In this document: piece after piece, positions 1 to 12,300 of the stretch
How the letters are laid out: every line of letters starts with the position of its first letter
Numbering within the stretch: position 1 is the first letter of the stretch
Assembly (NCBI GenBank): GCA_013396655.1
Contig: WBMV01004465.1
Coordinates: 31,100 to 95,099 of the forward strand
Source: Campylorhamphus procurvoides
Lineage: Eukaryota > Chordata > Aves > Passeriformes > Dendrocolaptidae
Direction: 5' to 3'
Length of the DNA: 64,000 nt
The notes under the pieces: generated by a model
What the model was told of the DNA's origin: nothing
The model's input: the letters and a program-made list of their open reading frames with translations, nothing else
Databases searched by the model: none
Made by a program: the position numbers and the translations under genes

Positions 1-204
1 AAATCCATGTGGCATTATCTCCATTTAGGTTCAGAGAGCCAACAAAGCGTTGCAGGCCTCGCCTCTTGAAGGCCCATTAAAGCCTGCCAGGCTATAAAAA
101 GCTAAACTGGAGCTGTTTGCCTTTCAGCATAATGCTGCTGAGAAATGGGGCCTGCCTTTTCAACAGGTTCCTCTGATCCAATGATCAAACCACAAGAGTG
201 GCAC

Positions 205-332
205 CTACTGTGGGTGCTGGAGGGGGAGTTGGGCACGAGGCTTCGCAGCTTCTTCAGGGTGTTGACGGCCACGTTCAGGTAGATGTTGCGGCTGGTGCTG
301 CGCTCATAGGCCACCTTCTCCTCTGCCAGAGC
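205..332 (-). CDS. REXO1: REXO1 exon 7
   Basis: Acceptor TTCACAG is followed by [20 protein letters not shown] and [20 protein letters not shown], matching human [29 protein letters not shown]. The 3' end is ambiguous: donor GTAGGT would end the exon at 209 (124 nt) and donor GTGCCA at 205 (128 nt). The two leave different phases, and the next exon lies outside the window, so I cannot choose. The first 200 bases of the window are then intron. Confidence 0.85.
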
Positions 333-3300
333 CTGTGAAGGGCACAGTTCATCACCACACACCCTCCTGCCACTATTCCTACAGTCCCAGGATGGTCTGG
401 GTTGGAAGGGACCTCAGGGATCGTTTTGTTCCACCCTCCTGCCATGGGCAGCTTCCACTAAACAGGGTGCTCAGAGCTCCATCCAGCCTGGCACTGAACA
501 TTTCCAGGGATGGGGCAGCCACAGCTTCTCTTGCTTTTTGGGAAAAGGAATGTTTGGTTCTTAAAATACAGGCTCCAAGTATGACAGCAAAAACAACTGC
601 CTGACAAGGAACTGAGTAATGAATACATGGCATAAATATGTACTGGCTTGGGGTCTGCTCAGGTGAGTAAGAGGAAAAAATAATTGTGTTTTAAACAAAG
701 TGCTGGAAAAGGCATTTTCATGGGGAACTTGCCCTGAGAGGTTAACAAAGCAATTCTGGTTTTCCCACTTTGGTGCAGTACAAGATCTTTGCTGGTAAGA
801 AAAGGGAGTTTGGCAAATGGTCACTGCTGGGATGTAACAGGAACATTTTGCCCAGGGAGCTGTGAGGGTGAAATCCCCCAAGAGAAACCCTTGTGGCATC
901 TGCTTTGGTTCCAGAACACACCACACAATGGCCCTGTTTACCCAACTAACATTCCTGGCCAAAGTTTTCCAATCAAATGTGTCACTGGCTCAACTCTGCT
1001 TTTGGAAATCCCACTACACTCCTCCCACAGCCTGAAGGCTCCTTAAAAGTCTCCTTAAAAGCCTCCATAAGCAGCAAGGAATAATTCACACCCAGTTACA
1101 TCTGTCTCAGACACTTCCCTGTGCTCAGCACTTCGAGGCCAGGAGGTGTTTCCTGCTGTACCAAAGCAAAAGGGCTTTTTATCCAGCTGGACCAGAATGC
1201 ACATTCCCCTGCACTCATCTCCTGGGGTTATGAAAAAAGATCAGGCAAGCTTTCCAAATGATGGCCAAGGGTGGGATTTCTTACTGGAAGCCCCCACAGG
1301 AGTTCCATTTTCTGCTGTCCAGTCTGGAATTACTTACTGCCAATTTCCTCTACAGAACTCTAAGTGGACAGGAGAGTTTTCACAGAATCATGGAATGGTT
1401 TGGGCTGGAAGGGACCTTAGAGATCACCTTGTTCCCACCCCCAAAGTTTTGCAAGCATAAACCCAAGCCAGTTTTCTGGATTTGCTACCATTTAGGTCTT
1501 GCCCATGGCAGAGGATGTTGTTCCCTGCTGCAAACTCAATTCCTGAGAGGCAGGACCTGCACAGACCTTGTCAAAAGCTTCCTGGGAGGAGGAGCAGAAC
1601 TTCAGGCACTCATCAATGAAGAGATTGAGATATCTCTGACGGATGTTGGTTGGGACTTTAGCACCAAATTCTGTGGGAATAACAGGCCTCTGTAAGGTGG
1701 TGCTCTGGGGATGAGACAGAGAGAGAGAGAGAGAGGCTGGTCAGGCTTTAGGAAGTTGCTCTGAGTCTCTCCCATTTCCTGCTGTTATTAATAGTGGTGT
1801 GACTTCCTTTCTGAAAATCTGCCCAAAGCTAAACATAACTTGCATCATTTTTGGTACTAAAAATACCACTTGGAGCTCCTGTGCCACCTTCAGTATTTGA
1901 ACCATTAAAAACAACCGGGTTTCATTCTGCAACTCCCCCAGGGGCCAAGGACTCCAGGGGCCTTAGTCACAGCTCTCCATGCACACACAGCATTCCAGAG
2001 CAGGAAAATGCTGACATTCCCACCAGGAGACTCAAGGGCAGGATGGTACCAAGCCCCATGCTTTGAACTGGAGCTGTGACCACATGACAGCACTTATGGG
2101 TGTCATGACAGACACTGTTTTTGGGTTTTGGCTGTGAGGAGAGAAGGGGAGGCCCCTCCTGCCAGGCTGGCAGCCAGCAAAACCATCCCACTTCCTCTGG
2201 GATTCCTGTGACTTTACTGCACTGGGGTTTTTCTTGCTTGTTTAATGCCAGTCATGATGCTCCTGAAAGGATTTCCCCCTTCAACAGAACAACACATTCT
2301 TCAGGCACAGAACCTTCATGCTGGACTGAGTTAAGGCCTGCCCCTGCAGCTTTCCATTTCACACCAGTTTATTCCCCAAATCACACAATTTGCCTCTTTA
2401 TTCAGAGAGGAAGCTGTACATTCACCTCTGAAACACCCCACTGTTTTCTCAGTTGTTCTCCATCCCACTCAAGAGACATCCATAAGCCAAACCATCTGCT
2501 GCAATCCAGAACACAATCAGCTCTCTGGAAGATGTGAGCACGTTCCAAGGGGAGCAACTGGCCCTACCTCAGTGGGAAAAGTGATCATTTCTCCCAGAAA
2601 GTTTTCACTTTGATGTCCTGTTCAAGGGGATTTGGTGCTTTCAAGAAAATATATATATTTTCTCAGTCTCTAATACGATACCCTTAAGCACCTGTGTAAC
2701 TGGTAAATATTTTATCCTTTCAGTTGTTTCTTCTATTTTTAATCAGTTGTGAGTTCTACATTACTGTAGTATCTGTTTGGGTGGGGAAAGAAAATGACTT
2801 TTCACTCCTAAAGGAATAATCAGAGCATGTTATCCCATATCCTGGCACAAGAGCTCCTCAATAAGAATATCTTCCATCAAGTCCTGGCACCCACCCCATT
2901 CCTGCCATCCCCACACTGCTCCCTGAGGAACTCTGAGCTGTCTCAGTGTGTAACAGGTTTCCCTGTGCTCATGGGGAAAGGAGGAATGTGTAGAATCATG
3001 GAATGATCTGGGCTGGAAGGGACCTCAAAGCCCATCCAGTCCCACCCCCTGCCATGGGCAGGGACACCTCCCACCATCCCACGTTGCTCCTTTGATCCAA
3101 CCTGGCCTTGGACACTTCCAGGGCTGGGGCAGCCACAGCTTCTCTACCCAACCTGTGCCAGGGCCTGCCCACCCTACAGGGAACAATTTCTTCCTAATAT
3201 CCCATTTAACCCTGCCCTCCTTCACCTCCCTCATCTTGAGGCTGTTTCCCCTTGTGCTGTCACTTTGCTAAGTGACTTCCTTGCTAAGGAAAGCACCTAA

Positions 3301-6300
3301 AGGCTGGGCAGGAAACCCATAAAACAAAGAAAAACAAACAAACCAATAGGTTTTCTCCTAAATATTACCACCAGCATGAAGTTCAATGAGCACATTTTAC
3401 TGTCTAGGTCACACTGGCACATTATTCATAACCACTTGCCTCAGCCTGGCCCACAAAGCCTGGGAAGGCCATGAATCCATCCATGTCTTTTGAACACCAG
3501 AGGCTCTGAGTCCCTGACCCAACCCCTACACACCTGGGCAGTGAGCAGGGAAGGCTCAGGCTGCAGGAGTGATCAATATTCAAAGAGATCAGAGCAGCAC
3601 TGAAGTCTCTCTGTCTTTTTAAACTCCTGCCCCACGAGTGTTTAATTTTTTATACAATGCCATCGAGGAAAACCACAGGAAGAAACCAACCCATTTAATC
3701 AACCCAACCAAAACACCACTTCCAGGGAGTGCTGAATTTGGACCAGCACAATCAGACACACCACCCTCCCCAGGGAATGACAGGAAAGAAATCCAACTCC
3801 CCTTACCTGCAAGGAGGGAACGTGGGCCACCCTTTTCGGCACGATGGTGCTGGTGGTCTTGGAAGCCATCCCAGCTAAGGTGCAAGCCTTGAGAGGGAAG
3901 GTGGGGGCTTCAGAGTCATTGGAAGGTGTGGCACTCCTGCCAGCCACAGCTGTCTTGCTGCTCCCAAGGCCTGCAGGGAACAGCAAACACCCAGCTACAG
4001 ATCCTGCCACGGGCTCCAGGCTGCCAGAAGGAACTTGCTATCATGGGCCAGCGCTGCAAGCTGTGAGTTTTTTTCAAATCCAGGTCTCCAAAGGGATACA
4101 AATTGGGTAATTTTACCACCTTCCAGGCAGGAATGAAGGAACCTTCTGCCAGGAAAGCTGCCTCATTTCTGTTTGTTTTGGGGTAACTGAGTCAGCAGAG
4201 TCTAAAGAGGTGACTCTGCCACTGCAAGGCACTGACTTGAGTCAGGTCAGCTCTGGGTCCTTCTGACTACAGAGGGACAGCAACCAGCATTAATTAGTTC
4301 CTGCCACCTCTGAAGGCTTGAATGGAAGGGGGAATGAGGAGCAAACCCAATCCAAGGCAGAAATAGGAAAAGGAAAGTCTGAAGTGAGGGAGAGGGATGG
4401 GGCTGGAGGTCTGGCTTATCACTGACCTTCCACTGGTCACCATCAGCACAGACACAAGTCATGGTCAATGCTCCCCATCTCCTGAGAGCTTCACACCTGC
4501 CCAGGAGAAACTGAAACACCAGGCAGTGTGTTTTCCCAGGGGGAGCAGAGCACAGTGACCCCAAACCCCCCCACTGGCTTACTTTGCTTGGCTGCTGCGG
4601 TGAGGGCGGCGTTTGGCACGTGGGCAATCCTCCTCTTTTCTCCTGGCAGAGAGAGAGAGCCCTTCTGGACAGCCACAGCCAGCTGTGCTGCCTGCTGCTG
4701 GGCCAGCTGGATCCTCTGGTAACACACCTCCTGGGCCGTGGGGGGCCGTGCTGGCCGCACTGGGGGCTTGCTGGGGGGCTCTGCCTGCACAAACACACAC
4801 ACACACAGAGCTGTCAGGGCCAGCACCCCCTGCCCACCCCCTGCCTGCCACCCAGCCCTCCTCTCCTCGCCCCCTCTCTTGGCAGCCACAGGAGAAGATG
4901 CCAAGTGTCTTCCAGAGGAAAAGAGTCACAGTCACCCATGAAAACCCCATGGCATTAATGAGTCACCCTCTGGGAAGGGCTCCCAGCACGTTCCTCGGTG
5001 GGCAGGTGGTATTTGAGCTGCTTTCAGTGGTGGGATGTTCCCCCCATGCCCAACCCACTCCTGGGCTCTGCCAACACTGACAAGTGCTGCCCACTTTGGT
5101 TTACACTGCAGTGAAGAAGTGCCAATCGGTCTCCACTCCCCTCTGTGCTGAGCCCCACAGTTCTCCCCCTGCACCCAGCCCTGACCCACAGCAGCTCCCA
5201 CCTCTCTGCACCCTCCTCTCAGGTCTCCATTCTGGAACTACTTAAAAGCCTCCCAATATGTATTTATGGGGTCAGAGCATTACACAAACTGAGCTCTGAA
5301 TTTCAAACAGGCTCTGTCCCTGCCCACTTCTGGAGGCACCTCACTGGCACAAACAGGTTCCACATGCATTTCCTTTGAAGCCCAAATTTAGGCTGCAGGA
5401 AAAGTGCCAGAAATGATGTCAGCAAACAGAGAAGTTCTCTAAGAGCAGAAATGCAAGAGAAACAGCAGCAGCACAAACTTCCCCACACCACTTAATGACC
5501 TTGGAAATCTGAGGAACAGAGAAGGGGCAAGGTAACAAAGCATTTCTGAGGCTGCAAATTGGGGGCAAGCTGGCAGCTCCTGCATTCCTGGTGCCTGATG
5601 CTGCCACCAGCTTCTGGATACCAAACTGAGTGCTGTCACACATTAAATGATAATGACAGACTTCCGAGCAGGACAGGCCACTCATTTTGTGCCTCACCTC
5701 CAATTCCTTCAGCCCATCATTTCCCTGGCAGCCAAACCCAACCTCAGCTCCCTCCCCTCCTGCTTGCCCAGCCCCTGAGCTGCAAATCACGAGCAAGACT
5801 GAGCAAATATTCCACTTGGAGGGCCATGGCAAAGCACAAGGCTCAGCTCTGTGTGGTCTCACATGCCAGGCCTGGGGCTGCCCACGGCAGCTGCTCCCCA
5901 GCTCGGCTCTGTTTGCCCAAGCAGGGCCTGTGCTGGGGCTCACATCTTTGGAAAGCATTTTGGGATCAGCTGTCACATTAAGAAAAGATATTTAAAGGTT
6001 TGGACATGCCTAAAAGGCGCCTCTTTACGATAAATATTTGAGTTAATGAATTTCCAAGCCATTTGCTTCAGTCTCTTATCTCTTCACTTGGGAAGAAAGG
6101 GCCCTTATCAGACCACATGAACTGGCTAAAGATATGTAGTTAAATAAAACACATTGTATTGACCTCAGGGCTTCAAATTATTAAAAGCAAAAAACCCCTT
6201 TCCGAGGCAGAGAGGAAAGGAAGAACAATTAATTTGGGCTACCCAGCTCAAATCAGTGTGTAAGTCTCCACTCTTATCCTGCTGGAACATAAAACTAATC

Positions 6301-9300
6301 TGTGCTCAGCACCTGGAGGGAAACACATTAAACCCTCAGAGAAAACATGAATTAAAATCCCAGGGAGAAAGGAGTGGAAAAATCAGAATGTCTTCCTTCT
6401 CTTTTATTCTTTTGTTTTAATTCTTCTCCTCTGTATTTTCACAACTGGGAAAGAAGAGTATCCAAACAGATACCACTGAGCTCTTGGCTGATTCAGAACA
6501 GATGTAAGGGGATGGTTTTAAATATCTGACAGAATTCCTGCAGCTTTTAGGTCCACAAGACACAGAAAAGCACCATCAGACACAGAGTTACCTTGTGTCC
6601 AGCTAATTTTTATCTATATCCCTGAATGCAGCTATATTGGAGAAAAATGAACATCTCAATCTATCCCCAAGGGGTACAAACTGCAGAATCCATTCACTCT
6701 TCCACCCTTGGGTTTATCAAATTTTATTAGTTTTGCTGCCATTTTAACAGATGCCTAAATATGGGGTTTATTAAGAACTCAGACAAAATAAAACTAACAG
6801 ACTGATTCCAGCACAAACAACTCACATGCCCTGGGAGTGCAGCTTTTCCCAGGGTCAGGACAGAAAAACCTCACTTGAAAGAATCTAAACTTCTGCTTCT
6901 AAATCTGCACTTACATTTCCTTGTTTGACAAGATGAGAGATCCTTCTTTTTTGGCCAGGAAACAAGGTAGTTAAATTATCTTCTGCCTTTTCTTCATTTC
7001 CTTCCTCTTTGGATGGCTGGAAAACAAAAGAACAAGCTCCCAACACTGAACAGACTTGAAGATGCCTCTCAGCAGGGAGATGTGAAAGTCTCCCTGGGGG
7101 TGAACCTTGCAGGTGGCAGGGTTGAGCCACTGACACAAACCTTGGGTTGACCCCAGGAGCCACCAAAAAGCCAAGGGACAGCAGTGACAGTTCCCACCCT
7201 GCACCAGGGCAGGACTGACACAATTCCAGACAGCCCTTACCTGCCACAGGAGACTTGAACACCCCTCTGCTGCCAGCCACTCACACACCTCACCTCTCCC
7301 TGGCATTCCTGAAATCCAGGGGTGTTTGGGGTGGCTTTTTTTTTTTAAGAACTTGAGGGTTGACTCATTTCTGCCCCAGGCAGGTCCTCACACCCTACTC
7401 AACACCAAAGAACCCCACTCCACCTTTAGGGAAAGGTTTGCCTGCAGGTTTATCCACAGGTGACATGCAGGAAATGAAGTGACAAAGCCCAGGTCACACC
7501 TGCACAGTCAGAACCACAGGAGGAGGGAACAGCCAAAGCCACCCTGAGCTCACACCTCAGACCTGCTCCCAGGACAGGGGGAACCACTTTAAAATCTGCT
7601 TTGAATTCCACTCAGTGGGTAATTTATACAAAACACACTTCACAGGTTTATTTTCCAAGCTCCAGCTGCTCTCCAGGCAATCTTGGTTGTGATTTTCCAA
7701 CACAAGCCCTGGCCAAGCTCTGAGATGAGCCTGGCAGGCTCTGAAATTCAGAGACAGAGCCCAAAGCTGGGCCTGGGGATGAGCTCAGACTCCACTTGTG
7801 ATGAGCTCGTGTCCAGCACCACAAGGGCTCTCTCACTTCCCACAGGACCACTTGGTTCCTCCCCTGGTAATTCAGTTCCATCCCTAATAAACCCTCTCAC
7901 AAAGCCATTCTCCCTGGTGGAAAAGCACCACACTGCCCTGTCCCTTCACAGGATCCTGGAATATCCTGAGTGGGGAGGGACCCACGAGGATCATCAGGCT
8001 CTGCACAGACACCTGACAATCCCACCCCAAGAGAAGAACCTTTTCCTGATACCCATCCCAAACTTTCTCCCTGACACACTGAGATCAAACAATAGGGGCT
8101 CCAGCCAAAAATTATTCCAGAACCAAAGAAAGATTCTCCATGAGCAATCCCACCCACCAGACACCCATCTCCCAAATGAGGGTCCCTCCACTGCAGTGTT
8201 TGCTCCCCCCTTCCCAGAACAGCAGGAAATTCAATCCCAGAGCAGGGATGGAAAGGAGCAGGATGTGCAAAGCAGCCACATGCCCCTGGTTCAGCACCTT
8301 CTGAATTCAGGGATTAGTAATTCCCACCAGACATTATGTGCCCTTCAACTATTTTCACTTAAATTGAGAATAAAAAGGAGAAAAACTCTATTTTTCTCCC
8401 CAAAACAGAGTTCTTCCCCAGCTGGGAATTCTACTAAACACTGAAGGAAGAATATCTGAATTTTACACAAGCAATGCTTAACAGTTGAGAAGAAAACCAT
8501 CACACTGAACTGATTTATAATTTCTTCTGCCCAGGAATTTTGTGTCAATGTAAAAAAGGTCTTTAATTGCCACCAGCACAGAGTTCCCTGAGCCCAGATG
8601 GGGCACAATAGTACAAGAGAGTTCAGAAAGAGCTTTAATATTCCAAACCCTCTTCCCAAAAATTGACCTCTCCAATACTCTGTGTCCTCCACACACAGAT
8701 GGTCCTGAATCAAAGTGCTGTTCACAGCCACTTCCCTCACCCAGGTACCCACCAGCACTGGTTTCTGATGTGGTTTTTGGAGCAAGAGTCAAACACAGGA
8801 GGAATCAAAAGTCAATCAAGCCCAGGAGGAGGAACTGCCTTTTCCCCATGTGGTCATGGCTCCTGCCCCTTCTTCACAACAGCCATCCCAAAGGGAGGCT
8901 GCCTGTGGTTGAAGGGGTCTAAACTGGGACACACTGGAACCCTGAGGGGGTCCCAGTCCCTCCATCACCTTTGGGATGCAGGACAGCTGTGCTGAAGCCA
9001 CTTGGCAATTCCTTGGATAGACACGTTTATCCCTTGGTGTGTCCTCTGCCCCCACACGTGGAAGGCACCTGGGTTTGTCACAGTAAGCCCCTCCAGTGCC
9101 TAAAGGGGCTCCAGGAGAGCTGAAGAGTGACTGGGGACAAGGGATGGAGAGACAGGACAAGGGGGAATGGCTTCCCACTGCCAGAGGGCAGGGTTAGGTG
9201 GGATATTGGGAAGGAATTCTTGGCTGGGAGGGTGGGCAGGTCCTGGTACAGGTTGGGCAGAGAAACTGTGGCTGCCCCATCCCTGGGAGTGTCCAAGGCC

Positions 9301-12300
9301 AGGCTGAGGCTTGGAGAAACCTGGGCTACTGGGAGGTGTCCCTGCCCATGGCAGGGTGTGGGAGTGGATGGGCTTTGAGGTCTCTTCCAGCCCAAGCCAT
9401 TCCATGATGCTGTGAAGCCTCCCAGGTAACAGAGCTGACCCAGCAGCCCCAACACCCTGCACTGCACTCACAGGGAGAAAACCACACACAGGTTTGGGGT
9501 GTTTTCTTAATGCTGTCAAATTTCTCACCATTCACTTCCATAAAGCTCTTTTCAATCCAAAGCCCTGAACTCCAAAACCATCCCAGCCACAGAATCTGGG
9601 TCTGCCACCAGGTCACACCCCCTGTCCATGCCCAGGAGCTGCCCTGTCAAACTGGGATGTCAGAAGATGAAGGATGAGTTTTATCTGCTCCTACTTCCCT
9701 GCCTCAGGTGCAGTGGGACGGTCACTGCCAGAAGCTGCTTTCTAGCCTTTTACACTGAGAATCATGGAATTGTTAAGGTTGGAAAAGATCTCTAAGATCA
9801 CCAACAGTCAGCCCAGCACCACCACCATGGTCACCCCTAACCCAGGGGCCACATCCACAGGTTTTTTGAACACTCCCAGGGATGGTGATTCCACCACTGC
9901 CCTGGCAGCCTCTTCCAATGTTTGACAACCCCTTCCATAAAGAAATTCCCTACTATCCAACCTAAACCTCCCCTGGCACAGCCTGAGGCCATTCCCTCTC
10001 CTCCTGTCCCTGTTCCCTGGGAGCAGAGCCTCAACCCACTTGGCTCTCCCCTCCTGTCAGGGAGTTGCAGAACCAGAAGGTCCCCCCTGAGCCTCCTTTT
10101 CCCCAGCCTGAGCCCCCCCAGCTCCCTCAGCCTCTCCTGCTGCTCCAGCCCCTTCCCCAATTACATTCCCTTCCCTGGACATGCTCCAGCCCCTCCATGT
10201 CTCTCTTGTTGTGAGGGCTTCATTCTGTTTTATTCTTCAAAAACGAGGGTCTTGCATCCTCCAGGGACCACCCCCGCCAAAGCCTCTTTATTTAAATACT
10301 GTCCTTTTACCTCTTTAGTCTGAAACCTCTTGGATCACCAGAAATTTTACCCTCTTACTTGTTTGTATCACCCACAAGGCACCCAGAGATCCTCATAAAC
10401 TACCTGCAGTAGGAATTTAAAACAGGAAACAGGAATTTGGGGAGTCTTCAAAGCGTCCAGTGACAAGTACACAGACTTGCACCAACACACTGTCTGGGTT
10501 CTACCACCACAGTCCTTAAACTCTGCTGCAACAACCAGGCATTGCCCACACTGGCAAATTTAGCTTTGAAATCCATAAAACTTTCCCTCTGAAGCCTTTC
10601 CTCCAGCCATCCAGGCCACCACGGTCCTCAGGCCAGATGGAGACGGAAGGACCTGATAACCCTCACAGCTCAAGGCCAAAAGGGAATTGGATCCTTACAT
10701 TTCCCAGCAGCCTTCAATCCAGCAGGAAAATTCAGGTGCAAGCTCTTCCAACTCAGTCATGCCAAGGATGAGATTCTTCCAACACACGGACTCTCCCTCC
10801 AAGCCCTCTGCAGCCACTTGAAATAAGCAACACCTCTAAACCAAAGCAGAGTCCTTCCTCCTTGGGAGGGCAGAGAACCAACCCCTCCAACTCAGCCTTA
10901 CCTGTTTCCCCAGCCTCCCCTTGTCCTCAGTCTTCACATCTGTAGACTCATTAAAAATCCTGAGACACTCCTCCATGGGGTCTGACTCGAAGTCCACGTC
11001 CTTCTCCAGGATGGAGTAGTCGATGTCATCAGACGTCGAGGAGGACGACGATGACTTGGCCAACTTGGAGCGCTTCGCCTTCTTGGTCCTTTCCCTCTCG
11101 CTGTCAGAGGCCGAGCCAGAGTCCCCCCCGTCCGAGTCTGAGCTCACCTCGAGCAGGGAGGAGGGCAGAGGTCGGCCCTTGTCATCGTCGTCCCCGCTCT
11201 CGTCCCCAAACAGGTCCACGTGGCTCAAACTCCGCTGCTTCCGGCCCTTCTTCGGGTCTCCCTTCCCCACAGGACTGACCTTTCCCTTCTGGCGCTCCAG
11301 CCCTGCAGTTTTGGTCCCTTTCTCTTTGCTTTTACGGCCAGAGGTTTCCTTCCCGTTTTTCACATCCCCAGTTTTGCCCTGTGAGTCCTTCTTGCTGCTC
11401 CCCAGTTTCTCCGTGCTGGAGCCTTTGGTGACACCCTCGCTCTTGCTTTTTCCTGAACTGCTGTTGGTGGACTTGGATTTTTCTTTCTTAAGCCCATCCA
11501 CTTTTTCTGACTTCTGCTTTTCAGGCTTCTTTAAGTTGCCATCTGTTTTCACTTTGCCACTTTTATCTTTGCAGTTTTTCTCTTCGTTCTTGCTTTTCAA
11601 TTTTTCTTCTTTCTTGGGCACTTTGTCTTTTTCTGCATTTTTACTCTTCTCCTTCTTCCCAGCCTCACTGAGGCCTGGTGTTTTACTAACATCTGACTTC
11701 TTCCTTTTAGTTTTATCTTTTGAGTCTTTGTTTTTATTTTCAGCTTCCTGGCTGTTCTTACCAGAACACAATTTCACTGCTTTTGTGTTCTTGTCTGGTA
11801 AGTTTTTGGCAGGATTTTTCTGTGAACTTGGAAGGTCTCCCCTGCCATGCTGTGCTGCTTCTTTTCTATCCCGGGAAGCAAAGTCACCCAGTTTGGTGCT
11901 CAGCTCTTTGCTGGAGAACTCATTGTTTGATTCAATATCAGAACCAGCTTTTGATGGTGAACTTCCAGAAGCTGTTTTATATTCCACATCAGCCTCATCT
12001 TCAGAGGAGGAGAACCTGGCCAACACCTCGTCGTCATCGGGGTCTTCACAGAGCTTCTTCCGTAAAGGAGAGTAAGAGTCTTCATAATCACACCCCCTTT
12101 CCCTTTTGGACCCCTTGGGCTCCTTGGTTGTGGCTTTGCTCAAAAGCCTGGCTGAGTAATTGGAAAGGGGGTCGTATTCCAAGTCTGTAGAAGGCTTAGA
12201 GTCATCAATCACATACTTATTGTTAGTGACAGTGCTACTGTATTTTTTATTCTGTGCTACAGCCTTGGGAATGTATTCCAGAGAGCTCCCTTTGGAGCGG

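Noticed and set aside
11023..12075. 350-codon plus-strand open frame
   Set aside because: It is exactly antisense to REXO1 exon 2. Its Ser/Phe/Leu-rich product is what the reverse complement of Lys/Glu/Ser-rich coding sequence gives.
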